NCBI RefSeq assembly: GCF_002095575.1
Contig: NZ_MLJJ01000012.1
Location: forward strand, 1 to 64,000
Direction of reading: 5' to 3'
DNA: 64,000 nt
From: Pantoea septica
GTDB lineage: Bacteria; Pseudomonadota; Gammaproteobacteria; Enterobacterales; Enterobacteriaceae
The notes under the pieces are model-generated. The model saw only the letters and a list, made by a program, of their open reading frames with translations. It was not told where the DNA came from and ran no database searches. Positions 56,111 to 64,000 of this stretch are shown here, one piece after another. Position numbers and translations under genes: made by a program. Each line of letters starts with the position of its first letter. Position 1 is the stretch's first letter.

Positions 56111-56155
56111 AACGAGCGGAAATTGCAACGCGCCTCAGGGCAGACAGGATCGATC

Positions 56156-56479
56156 ATGGATTTAAATAATCGCCTTACCGAAGACGAAACGCTGGAACAG
56201 GCCTACGACATTTTTCTTGAACTGGCAGGCGACAACCTCGATCCGGCGGATATTATTCTTTTCAACCTGCAGTTTGAAGAGCGCGGCGGCGCAGAGCTGT
56301 TCGATCCCTCGGAAGACTGGAAAGAGCACGTCGATTTCGATCTTAACCCGGACTTCTTCTCTGAGGTGGTGATTGGGCTCGGCGAAGCGGACGGCGAGCC
56401 GATTACCGACGTGTTCGCGCGCGTGCTGCTGTGCCGCGAGAAAGACCATAAGCTGTGTCATATTCTCTGGCGCGAATAA
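56156..56479 (+). CDS. yciU: DUF440 DNA-mimic protein YciU
   Basis: 107 residues from [20 protein letters not shown]. Strongly acidic, [20 protein letters not shown] typical of the DUF440/HI1450 family, suspected double-stranded DNA mimics. 45 bp after clsA, probably co-transcribed. Confidence 0.93.
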   Translation: MDLNNRLTEDETLEQAYDIFLELAGDNLDPADIILFNLQFEERGGAELFDPSEDWKEHVDFDLNPDFFSEVVIGLGEADGEPITDVFARVLLCREKDHKLCHILWRE

Positions 56480-56516
56480 GCGGCCTGCGCCGATTGCGGG
56501 CTTGATCGACAATATG

Positions 56517-56547
56517 AACGCCGGGCCACTGCCCGGCGTTTTTTTTA
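56517..56547. terminator. terminator between yciU and oppF
   Basis: AACGCCGGGC-CACT-GCCCGGCGTT followed by TTTTTT, between convergent stops. Confidence 0.9.
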
Positions 56548-57549
56548 TTACAGCGGATCCACCTTCAGGCAGGAGACCGCATGGCGGAAACTTCCCTCCA
56601 GCAGCGGACGCGTTTTCGCGCACTCCGGGCCGGCGATCGGGCAGCGGGTGCGGAACACGCAGCCTGACGGCGGGTTGATGGGCGACGGCAGCTCCCCTTC
56701 CAGCAGCTGGATCTGCTTGTTCTTCTCCAGATCCGGATCGGGGATCGGCACCGCCGACATCAGCGCCCGCGTGTAGGGATGCTGCGGGTTGTTGTAGACC
56801 GCGTCGTAGGTGCCCAGCTCGACGGCGTGGCCGAGATACATCACCAGCACGCGGTCGGAGATGTGTTTCACTACGGCCAGATCGTGCGCGATAAAGATCA
56901 GCGACAGCCCCATCTCACGCTGCAGCTGCTGCAGCAGATTCACCACCTGCGCCTGAATCGAGACGTCGAGCGCCGAAACCGGCTCGTCGCAGATAATCAG
57001 CTTCGGCTCAAGGATCAGCGCGCGGGCGATGCCGATACGCTGACACTGGCCGCCCGAGAACTCATGGGGATAGCGGTTGATCAGGTTCGGCAGCAGGCCC
57101 ACTTTCATCATCATGTTTTTGACGCGATCTTTCACTTCCTGACGCGGCATCTTCGGATGATAGGTGCGCAGCGGCTCGGCGATGATGTCCCCGATGGTCA
57201 TGCGCGGGTTAAGCGAGGCCAGCGGATCCTGGAAGATCATCTGGATATCGCTGCGCGCCTTGCGCCACTCCTCTTCGCTCTGCCCGAGCAGATCGCGACC
57301 CAGCCAGGCGACGCGCCCGTCGGTGGCCTTCACCAGGCCGATGATAGCGCGCGCCAGCGTCGATTTGCCGCAGCCGGACTCGCCGACCACGCCTAAGGTT
57401 TCGCCCTCGTAAAGGCGCAGGCTAACGCCGTCCACCGCCTTGAGCGATTTCGGCGGCTGCCAGAACCACTGGCGGCCATCTTTAATGTCGAAATGCACCT
57501 TGAGATCGGCGATTTCCAGCAATACTTTTTTCTCAGCGACGGTACTCAT
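56548..57549 (-). CDS. oppF: Oligopeptide ABC transporter ATP-binding protein OppF
   Basis: 333 residues. Walker [13 protein letters not shown], signature [17 protein letters not shown], Walker [13 protein letters not shown], and the C-terminal oligopeptide/dipeptide domain with Cys cluster ([14 protein letters not shown]). Pairs with OppD. Start overlaps the oppD stop by 4 bp. Confidence 0.97.
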   Translation of the reverse strand: MSTVAEKKVLLEIADLKVHFDIKDGRQWFWQPPKSLKAVDGVSLRLYEGETLGVVGESGCGKSTLARAIIGLVKATDGRVAWLGRDLLGQSEEEWRKARSDIQMIFQDPLASLNPRMTIGDIIAEPLRTYHPKMPRQEVKDRVKNMMMKVGLLPNLINRYPHEFSGGQCQRIGIARALILEPKLIICDEPVSALDVSIQAQVVNLLQQLQREMGLSLIFIAHDLAVVKHISDRVLVMYLGHAVELGTYDAVYNNPQHPYTRALMSAVPIPDPDLEKNKQIQLLEGELPSPINPPSGCVFRTRCPIAGPECAKTRPLLEGSFRHAVSCLKVDPL

Positions 57550-58559
57550 ACTAACTCCTCCACCGGCTTAAAGCAGGCGCGCAGGCGCCCTTCGCCAAAC
57601 GGCAGCAGCGGCGGCGCCTGGGTGCAGATCGGCATCGCATGCGGGCAGCGCGGCTGAAACGGGCAGCCCTGCGGCAGGCGCAGCAGGTTCGGCGGGTTGC
57701 CGGGAATGGTGGTCAGGCTTTCGCCCTCGGCGTCCAGACGCGGCACCGCGCTCAGCAGCCCGATCGAATAGGGATGCGCCGGCTGGTAGAAGACGTCGCG
57801 CGCGCGGCCATACTCCATGGTACGGCCGGCGTACATCACCAGCACCTTGTCGCAGATGCCCGCCACCACGCCCAGATCGTGGGTGATCATAATGATTGCG
57901 GTATTGAACTCGCGCTTCAGCTCATTCAGCAGCGTCATGATCTGCGCCTGGACGGTGACGTCGAGCGCCGTGGTCGGTTCGTCGGCGATCAGCAGCTTGG
58001 GCCGGCAGAGCAGCGCCATGGCAATCATCACGCGCTGGCGCATACCGCCGGAAAACTCGTGCGGGAACATCTTCATGCGCTTGCGCGCTTCCGGCATTTT
58101 CACCGCGTCGAGCATACGCACCGACTCCTCGAACGCCTGCGCGCTGCTCAGCCCCTTGTGCAGCTTCAGCACCTCCATCAGCTGGTCGCCGACGCGCATA
58201 TAGGGATTAAGCGAGGTCATCGGATCCTGGAAAATCATCGCTATCTGCTCGGCGCGCAGCTTATTCAGCGCCTTCTCCGGCAGGTTGAGGATCTCTTTGC
58301 CGTTGAACAGCGCCGTGCCGCCGATGCGGCCGTTCTTCGCCAGCAGCCCCATCAGGGCGAACGCCGTTTGCGATTTGCCGGACCCCGACTCGCCGACGAT
58401 GCCCAGGGTTTCGCCGGCGCGCAGCGAGAAGTTCAGATCGTTGACCGCCGTAACGTCGCCATCATGCGTCTGGAAGGTGACGCGCAGATCTTTCACTTCC
58501 AGTAACAGGTCGCTTCCCGCGCGGGCGGCCATCGCCGGCTGAAATTCATGAATAGTCAT
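57546..58559 (-). CDS. oppD: Oligopeptide ABC transporter ATP-binding protein OppD
   Basis: 337 residues. [42 protein letters not shown]-terminal [14 protein letters not shown]. 11 bp downstream of oppC. Confidence 0.97.
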   Translation of the reverse strand: MTIHEFQPAMAARAGSDLLLEVKDLRVTFQTHDGDVTAVNDLNFSLRAGETLGIVGESGSGKSQTAFALMGLLAKNGRIGGTALFNGKEILNLPEKALNKLRAEQIAMIFQDPMTSLNPYMRVGDQLMEVLKLHKGLSSAQAFEESVRMLDAVKMPEARKRMKMFPHEFSGGMRQRVMIAMALLCRPKLLIADEPTTALDVTVQAQIMTLLNELKREFNTAIIMITHDLGVVAGICDKVLVMYAGRTMEYGRARDVFYQPAHPYSIGLLSAVPRLDAEGESLTTIPGNPPNLLRLPQGCPFQPRCPHAMPICTQAPPLLPFGEGRLRACFKPVEELV

Positions 58560-58570
58560 CGGGAAACTCC

Positions 58571-59479
58571 TTAGCGATCTTTCGGGTCGAGGGCGTCACG
58601 CAAGCCATCGCCGATAAAGTTGAAACAGAATAGCGTCACCACCAGAAAACCGGCCGGGAACAGCAGCAGCCACGGCGACACCTCCATCGAGTTGGCGCCG
58701 TCGCTCAGCAGCGCCCCCCAGCTACTCAGCGGCTCTTGCGTGCCGAGGCCGAGAAAGCTCAGGAAGGATTCGAACAGGATCATGCTCGGCACCAGCAGCG
58801 AGGCGTAAACCACCACCACGCCCAGCACGTTCGGCACGATATGGCGCAGTACAATGCTGGTGGTAGAGACGCCGCCGACGTGGGCCGCTTCGATAAACTC
58901 TTTACGCTTCAGCCCCAGCGTCTGGCCGCGCACGATACGCGCCATGTCGAGCCAGGAAACCATGCCGATAGCGGCGAAAATCAGCAGGATATTGCGGCCG
59001 AAAAAGGTCACCAGCAGGATCACGAAGAACATAAACGGGAAGGAGTTCAGGATCTCCAGAATACGCATCATCACCGAGTCGGTTTTGCCGCCGAGATAGC
59101 CGGCGATAGAGCCGTAAAGGGTGCCGACAATGACCGCGATCAGCGCCGACGCGACGCCTACCATCAGCGAGATGCGCCCGCCAATGGCGACGCGCACCAG
59201 CAGATCGCGCCCGGAGGAGTCGGTGCCGAACCAGTGGCCGGACGTGGTGTCCGGCGCGGCGGACATCATGCCCCAGTCGGTGTCGTCATAGTTAAACTGC
59301 GCGAACATCGGGGCGAAAATAACAAATAGCGTAATCAGCACCAGCACCAGCAGGCTAATCAGCGCCGCACGGTTATGAATAAAACGGCGACGCGCATCCT
59401 GCCACAGGCTGCGCCCTTCTACCTCGAGCTTTTCGCTGAAGGCGTCGAGAGCTTCGCTGTTTTTCTTACTCAACATCAT
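58571..59479 (-). CDS. oppC: Oligopeptide ABC transporter permease OppC
   Basis: 302 residues, six spans, EAA loop (EFIEAAHVGGVSTTSIVLRH IVPN in outline). N-terminal cytoplasmic extension and GTDSSGRDLLVRVAIGGRIS typical of the C-type permease. 14 bp after oppB. Confidence 0.96.
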   Translation of the reverse strand: MMLSKKNSEALDAFSEKLEVEGRSLWQDARRRFIHNRAALISLLVLVLITLFVIFAPMFAQFNYDDTDWGMMSAAPDTTSGHWFGTDSSGRDLLVRVAIGGRISLMVGVASALIAVIVGTLYGSIAGYLGGKTDSVMMRILEILNSFPFMFFVILLVTFFGRNILLIFAAIGMVSWLDMARIVRGQTLGLKRKEFIEAAHVGGVSTTSIVLRHIVPNVLGVVVVYASLLVPSMILFESFLSFLGLGTQEPLSSWGALLSDGANSMEVSPWLLLFPAGFLVVTLFCFNFIGDGLRDALDPKDR

Positions 59480-59493
59480 TGCGAGCTCCAGCG

Positions 59494-60414
59494 TTAGTAA
59501 CGGATTTTCGGATCGATCACGGCGTAGAGCACGTCGACGATCGCGTTAAAAATAATGGTCAGTACGCCGACCAGTATGGTCAGGCTCATCACCAGCGAAT
59601 AGTCACGGTTCAGCGCGCCGTTAACGAACAGCTGGCCGATGCCGGGCAGGCCGTAAATCGACTCGATGACCATTGAGCCGGTGATGATGCCGACAAACGC
59701 CGGGCCGAGATAGGAGAGCACCGGCAGCAGCGCGGGCTTAAGCGCATGGCGCAGCACGATGCGGCGCAGCGGCAGTCCCTTGGCGCGCGCGGTGCGGATG
59801 AAGTTAGAGTGCATCACCTCAATCATCGAGCCGCGGGTAATACGCGCGATACTGGCGATATAGGCCAGCGACAGCGCCACCATCGGCAGCACCATATAGC
59901 GCAGCTGCCCGCCGTTCCAGCCGCCGCCGGGCAGCCATTTCAGGGTGATGGCGAAAAGCAGCACCAGCAGCGGCGCCACCACGAAGCTGGGTATCACCAC
60001 GCCGGTCATGGCGACCCCCATCACCGCATAATCCCACAGGCTGTTTTGCCTGAGCGCCGCGATGACGCCCGCCGTCACCCCGAGGATCACCGCCAGCACG
60101 AAGGCCGCCAGGCCCAGCCTGGCCGAGACCGGGAACGCATGGCCGACCAGATAGTTAACCGTATAGTCTTTATATTTAAACGAAGGGCCGAAGTCGCCGT
60201 GCGCCAGCTGGATCAGGTAATCCAGATACTGTTTGCCGATGGGATCGTTCAGGTGGTACTTCGCTTCGATGTTCGCCATCACTTCCGGCGCCAGCGTGCG
60301 CTCGCCGGTAAAAGGACTGCCGGGCGCGAGGCGCATCATAAAGAATGAGATAGTGATCAGCACGAAGAGCGTGGGGATCGCTTCGAGCAGTCGACGCAGG
60401 ATAAATTTTAACAT
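59494..60414 (-). CDS. oppB: Oligopeptide ABC transporter permease OppB
   Basis: 306 residues from MLKFILRRLLEAIPTLFVLI (60414), the OppB length; upstream extension of the frame is not used. Six spans, FIRTARAKGLPLRRIVLRHA EAA loop, GSMVIESIYGLPGIGQLFV. Separated from oppA by a GC-rich hairpin. Confidence 0.96.
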   Translation of the reverse strand: MLKFILRRLLEAIPTLFVLITISFFMMRLAPGSPFTGERTLAPEVMANIEAKYHLNDPIGKQYLDYLIQLAHGDFGPSFKYKDYTVNYLVGHAFPVSARLGLAAFVLAVILGVTAGVIAALRQNSLWDYAVMGVAMTGVVIPSFVVAPLLVLLFAITLKWLPGGGWNGGQLRYMVLPMVALSLAYIASIARITRGSMIEVMHSNFIRTARAKGLPLRRIVLRHALKPALLPVLSYLGPAFVGIITGSMVIESIYGLPGIGQLFVNGALNRDYSLVMSLTILVGVLTIIFNAIVDVLYAVIDPKIRY

Positions 60415-60464
60415 TGCCGTACCTACCAGGCTTATTGCTTCACAAAGCGTACAAAGTACATAAA

Positions 60465-60485
60465 GGCGGCGCACAGCGCGCCGCC
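60465..60485 (-). other. intercistronic hairpin between oppA and oppB
   Basis: GGCGGCGC and GCGCCGCC pair perfectly over a 5-nt loop, 22 bp after the oppA stop. No T-run. Such a hairpin typically protects the abundant oppA message and lowers read-through to oppBCDF. Confidence 0.7.
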
Positions 60486-60507
60486 CTTGCCGATAGCCTG
60501 TTTGCTA

Positions 60508-62145
60508 TTAGTGTTTGATGATGTAGAAGTTCTTGCTAAGCGTTTTATCCAGCGGATCTTTGCCGGTATAACCGCCGACGTAAGGTTTCACCAGACGCGC
60601 GTTTACGTAGTAGTAAACCGGCACGATAGTGCTGTCCTTATCCATGATTTGCTCAGCTTTGGCATAATCCGCCGCCCGCGCCTTGTCGTCTGCCGCCTTG
60701 ATCGCATCGTGGATCACTTTGTCGAACTCGGCGCTCTTATAGTGAGAGGTGTTGTTGCTGCTGTCAGAAAGCATGGTGTTCAGGAAGGAGGTCGGCTCAT
60801 TGTAGTCCGCACACCAGGCGGCGCGCGCGACGTCAAAGTTGCCCTGATGACGCGTGTCGAGGAAGGTTTTCCACTCCTGGTTTTCCAGCTTGATGTTTAC
60901 GCCGATGTTTTTCTTCCAGATAGAAGATGCGGCAATAGCCAGCTTCTTGTGCAGATCGGAGGTGTTGTACAGCAGGTTGAAAGTCAGCGGCTTGTCAGCG
61001 GTGTAGCCCGCTTCGGCCAGCAGTTTTTTCGCCTCTTCGTTACGCTTGTCCTGCGACCACTTGAACCAGTCCGGCGGCAGAATATCCATACCGTCCGTAG
61101 CCGGTGGCGTATAGCTATAGGCCGGCAGCTGGCCCTGCGCCAGCACTTTGTTGACGATAATGTCGCGGTCCAGACCGAGCTTAAGGGCGGCGCGCACGCG
61201 CGGATCGGTAAACGGCGCTTTCTGGTTGTTGATTTCGTAGTAGTAGGTGCAGAGATAGGGATCGACATGCAGCTCTTTAGGATTTTCGCGCTGCAGCTTT
61301 TTGAACAGCTCGATCGGCATGTTGTTATAGGTCATGTCGCTGCCGTTTTCCGAGAAGTAGCGGTTAACGTCGCTGACTTCCGAGTTAATCGGCAGATAGG
61401 TCACCTTGTTCAGTACCGTGTGTTCGTTGTCCCAGTACTGTGGATTACGCACCAGGGTGATGCGCTCGTTGATCACGTGCGCTTCCAGCTTAAAGGCACC
61501 GTTGCCGACCCAGTTCTGCGGCTGCGTCCACTGGTCGCCAAATTTTTCAATCGCAGGCTTGTAGACCGGCGACATAACGGCGTTAATCAGCAGCTTGTAA
61601 AAATAGGGCACCGGCTCGCTCAGCGTGACCTGCAAGGTATGGTCATCCAGCGCTTTCACGCCCAGGTCCGAGGTTGGTTTTTTCCCGGCGATAACATCAT
61701 CGACGTTCTCAATGTGGCCATACTGCAGGTAGCTGGCGTAAGGGGATGCGGTTTTCGGATCGGCCAGACGCTGCCAGCTGTAGACGAAGTCCTGCGCGGT
61801 CACCGGCTCACCGTTTGACCATTTGGCATTGTTACGCAGGTGGAAGGTCCAGACTTTGAAGTCTTTGTTTTCCCATTTTTCCGCCACGCCCGGGATCGGA
61901 TGGCCATCGCTATCGCTAACCAGCAGTCCCTCATAGAGATCGCGCGCCACGTTGTCTTCCGGCACGCCTTCGATTTTGTGCGGATCCAGCGACTGCACTT
62001 CATCGCCGTTGCCGCGCACCAGCTCCTGTTTCGCCGCCAGTTCAACGCCTGCCGGAACCTTTGCTGCCAGTGCATTCCCTGCCAGTGCGCCCATTGCTGC
62101 CAGAACGCCTGCAGCAATCAGACTTTTTTTCGTGATGTGGTTCAT
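60508..62145 (-). CDS. oppA: Periplasmic oligopeptide-binding protein OppA
   Basis: 545 residues from MNHITKKSLIAAGVLAAMGA, Sec signal ending GNALA-AKVPAG. SBP class-5 signatures: VAEKWENKDFKVWTFHLRNNAKWSNG in outline, TAQDFVYSWQRLADP, RAAWCADYNEPTSFLN and PYVGGYTGKDPLDKT. First gene of the oppABCDF run, with GGAGTG before the ATG. Confidence 0.96.
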   Translation of the reverse strand: MNHITKKSLIAAGVLAAMGALAGNALAAKVPAGVELAAKQELVRGNGDEVQSLDPHKIEGVPEDNVARDLYEGLLVSDSDGHPIPGVAEKWENKDFKVWTFHLRNNAKWSNGEPVTAQDFVYSWQRLADPKTASPYASYLQYGHIENVDDVIAGKKPTSDLGVKALDDHTLQVTLSEPVPYFYKLLINAVMSPVYKPAIEKFGDQWTQPQNWVGNGAFKLEAHVINERITLVRNPQYWDNEHTVLNKVTYLPINSEVSDVNRYFSENGSDMTYNNMPIELFKKLQRENPKELHVDPYLCTYYYEINNQKAPFTDPRVRAALKLGLDRDIIVNKVLAQGQLPAYSYTPPATDGMDILPPDWFKWSQDKRNEEAKKLLAEAGYTADKPLTFNLLYNTSDLHKKLAIAASSIWKKNIGVNIKLENQEWKTFLDTRHQGNFDVARAAWCADYNEPTSFLNTMLSDSSNNTSHYKSAEFDKVIHDAIKAADDKARAADYAKAEQIMDKDSTIVPVYYYVNARLVKPYVGGYTGKDPLDKTLSKNFYIIKH

Positions 62146-62295
62146 TATTACACTCCAGTTTTTTATCTTCACCGACACGGCAAGCCGTCTCGGCGTCCCC
62201 CGTTAGCGGGTTCCTCATTTTGGCTGAGGATAGTTGTTTGCCCCGAAAGGCTTCAGCACCGCGCGGGCTTCCCGGCTTATGTTGCCGGGTCAGCC

Positions 62296-63915
62296 TCAGT
62301 GCTTTTTAATGAAGTAATATTTCAAATCGGTCATATCGAGCGGGTCTTTGCCGGTAAAACCGCCTGTCCAGGGTTTCACCAGCCGCACGCTGACGCGGTA
62401 ATAAACTGGCACAATCGCCGAGTCGTTGTCGAGCTGTGCTTCAGCCTGCTGGTAGAGCGCGGCGCGCGCCGCTTCGCTGCTGGCGGATAGGGTTTGCGCC
62501 AGCAGACGGTCATAGTTTTCGCTGTGGTAAAACGCCGTGTTGATTGAGGCGTTGCCGATCAGCATATTCAGAAAGGTAGAGGGCTCGTTGTAGTCGGCGC
62601 ACCAGGTGGCGCGCACCACGTCATACTGCGCCTGATGGCGCGTCTCCAGCAGGGTTTTCCACTCCTGATTCTGCAGGCTGACCTGCGCGCCGAGGTTCTT
62701 TTGCCACATCGAGGCGGCGGCGATCGCCTGCTTTTTGTTTTGATCGGAGGTGTTGTAGAGCAGCGTAAAGCGCAGCGGACGCTGGGCGTTATAGCCCGCC
62801 TCGGCCAGCAGTTTTTTAGCGGCCGCGTTGCGTTCCGCCTGGCTCCAGGTGAACCAGGCCGGCGGCGTCAGCGTGACGCCCGCCGTCGCAGGCGGTGTCA
62901 GGCTATAAGCCGGAATCTGGCCCTGCCCCATAATTTTCTGCGTGATGATATCGCGATCCAGCGTCAGCTTGATGGCGGTACGGACGCGCGCGTCGTTAAA
63001 CGGCGGTTTTTTATTGTTGATCTCGTAGTAGAAGGTGCAAAGCAGCGGGCTGACTTTCACCTGATCGCCCAGTTCGCCCTGCAGCTTGCGGAACAGTTCG
63101 GGCGGCACCACGCTGTTGGTCATATCGGTGTTGCCGCTGCGATAGCGGTTGACGTCGTTATGGTCCGACTCGATCGGCAGAAAGGTGCCCTGCTCGATTA
63201 CCGTGCGGGCGTTATCCCAGTAGCCGGGATTGCGCTTCAGCACCAGCTTCTCGTTGATCACCCACTCGTTCAGCAGATAGGCGCCGTTGCCAACATAGTG
63301 CTCGGGACGCGTCCAGGCATCGCCCCACTTCTCTACCGTCGCCGCGTTGACCGGCGACAACGCGGTATTTGCCAGCATAGAGATAAAATAGGGCACGGGT
63401 TCGCTCAGGGTGACCTGCAAATGACGATCGTCCAGCGCCCTGACGCCGAGGCTGTCAGGCGGAGCTTTTCCCGCCATGATCTCGTCGATATTGCGGAGGT
63501 GCGCCGCCTGCAGATAGCTGGCATAAGGCGAGGCGGTTTTGGGATCGGCGAGACGCCGCCAGCTGTAAACGAAATCGTGCGCGGTAACCGGCGCGCCGTT
63601 GCTCCATTTCGCGTTGTCGCGCAGGGTGAAGGTCCAGACTTTTCCGCCCTCGTTTTGCCACGACTGCGCCACGCCCGGCACGATAGCGCCGGTGTTGTCG
63701 GTGGTCACCAGCCCTTCCAGCAGGTTGGAGATAATGCGCGATTCCGGCACGCCCTCCGTCTTTTGCGGATCGAGCGAAGAAACCTCTGTGCCGTTATTGA
63801 TCACGATATTTTGCGTGGCGGCGAGTTCGGTACCCGGGGGAACAGTCGCGGCGTGCGCGGCGCCGGAGAGTATCATTAAGCTGAGTGACAGCGGCGTAAT
63901 CTTCCATTTCATCAA
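62296..63915 (-). CDS. second OppA/MppA-type peptide-binding protein
   Basis: 539 residues, signal MKWKITPLSLSLMILSGAAH ending AHA-ATVPPG. Collinear with OppA along the entire length (TAHDFVYSWRRLADPKTASP, RATWCADYNEPSTFLN, WTGGFTGKDPLDMTD) but clearly divergent, like an MppA or OppA2 paralogue. Upstream of oppA in the same direction with a 150-bp gap holding a CCCGGC/GCCGGG hairpin. It probably feeds the same OppBCDF with another peptide set. ATG 63912 is an equal alternative start. Confidence 0.9.
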   Translation of the reverse strand: MMKWKITPLSLSLMILSGAAHAATVPPGTELAATQNIVINNGTEVSSLDPQKTEGVPESRIISNLLEGLVTTDNTGAIVPGVAQSWQNEGGKVWTFTLRDNAKWSNGAPVTAHDFVYSWRRLADPKTASPYASYLQAAHLRNIDEIMAGKAPPDSLGVRALDDRHLQVTLSEPVPYFISMLANTALSPVNAATVEKWGDAWTRPEHYVGNGAYLLNEWVINEKLVLKRNPGYWDNARTVIEQGTFLPIESDHNDVNRYRSGNTDMTNSVVPPELFRKLQGELGDQVKVSPLLCTFYYEINNKKPPFNDARVRTAIKLTLDRDIITQKIMGQGQIPAYSLTPPATAGVTLTPPAWFTWSQAERNAAAKKLLAEAGYNAQRPLRFTLLYNTSDQNKKQAIAAASMWQKNLGAQVSLQNQEWKTLLETRHQAQYDVVRATWCADYNEPSTFLNMLIGNASINTAFYHSENYDRLLAQTLSASSEAARAALYQQAEAQLDNDSAIVPVYYRVSVRLVKPWTGGFTGKDPLDMTDLKYYFIKKH

Positions 63916-64000
63916 AAAAGTTAACCCTTCTTCATAAGCCCTTTAGCTCATAAGCAAGAAGCGTTCTTACTTTGAGACCAAATGAAAAACTATTGCGCCG

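Noticed and set aside
62146..62295. GcvB small-RNA target in the oppA leader
   Set aside because: The CA-rich pairing stretch expected for GcvB is not visible in either opp-binding-protein leader.

Overview
The window is a stretch of enterobacterial chromosome. From position 7.6 kb rightwards the gene order follows the E. coli 28-29 minute region: rnb, PAS-GGDEF-EAL gene, osmB-yciH-pyrF-lapBA-pgpB-ribA-acnA-cysB-topA-yciN-sohB-yciK-btuR-rluB-yciO-rnm-trp operon-ompW-yciCBA-tonB-yciI-yciY-clsA-yciU-opp. GC content is high, trpG and trpD are unfused, and an RpfF-type DSF synthase lies beside the RpfR-type receptor. Together these point to a Pantoea/Erwinia/Mixta-like member of the Erwiniaceae. 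This is inferred from gene content, not from a database search. I see no tRNA, rRNA or CRISPR array.

Layout. 0-1.75 kb: right end of a prophage or integrative element (small genes, an AlpA/Xis-like HTH protein, a P4-type tyrosine integrase), followed by repeats that may be recombinase or regulator sites. 1.75-5 kb: a broken CspA-family gene with a YmcF/YnfQ-type zinc-finger peptide gene, two small unknown genes and a PTS EIICB transporter. 5-12.1 kb: YdeP-type molybdopterin oxidoreductase, RNase II, CstA-type peptide/pyruvate transporter with its DUF466 partner. 12.2-17.3 kb: the RpfR/RpfF diffusible-fatty-acid signalling pair, then kdgT (with a KdgR box) and a solitary araD, all inserted relative to E. 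coli between rnb and osmB. 17.6-34.5 kb: conserved housekeeping block, including three very short genes (ymiA, yciX, a YmiC-like gene) between cysB and acnA. 34.7-37.3 kb: lineage-specific MHS transporter and a serine-protease-like lipoprotein. 37.3-45.7 kb: yciO, rnm and the trp operon with operator, a 26-residue leader peptide and an attenuator.

47.46-50.82 kb is an AT-rich accessory island inserted in the 3' end of a YkgJ-family gene. The island supplies a replacement 3' end, and the displaced original tail is still readable just before yciC. It carries a DUF6602/PD-(D/E)XK-like protein, a translationally coupled pair with a catalytically dead UmuD-like protein, and an orphan type VI secretion set: a Tlde1 (DUF2778) L,D-transpeptidase-like effector, an overlapping two-TM putative immunity protein and an hcp pseudogene with three frameshifts. 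This island is the most unusual part of the window.

50.9-64 kb returns to the conserved backbone: yciCBA, tonB with a Fur-like site, yciI, yciY, clsA, yciU and the oppABCDF oligopeptide ABC transporter, here preceded by a second, divergent OppA-type binding-protein gene.
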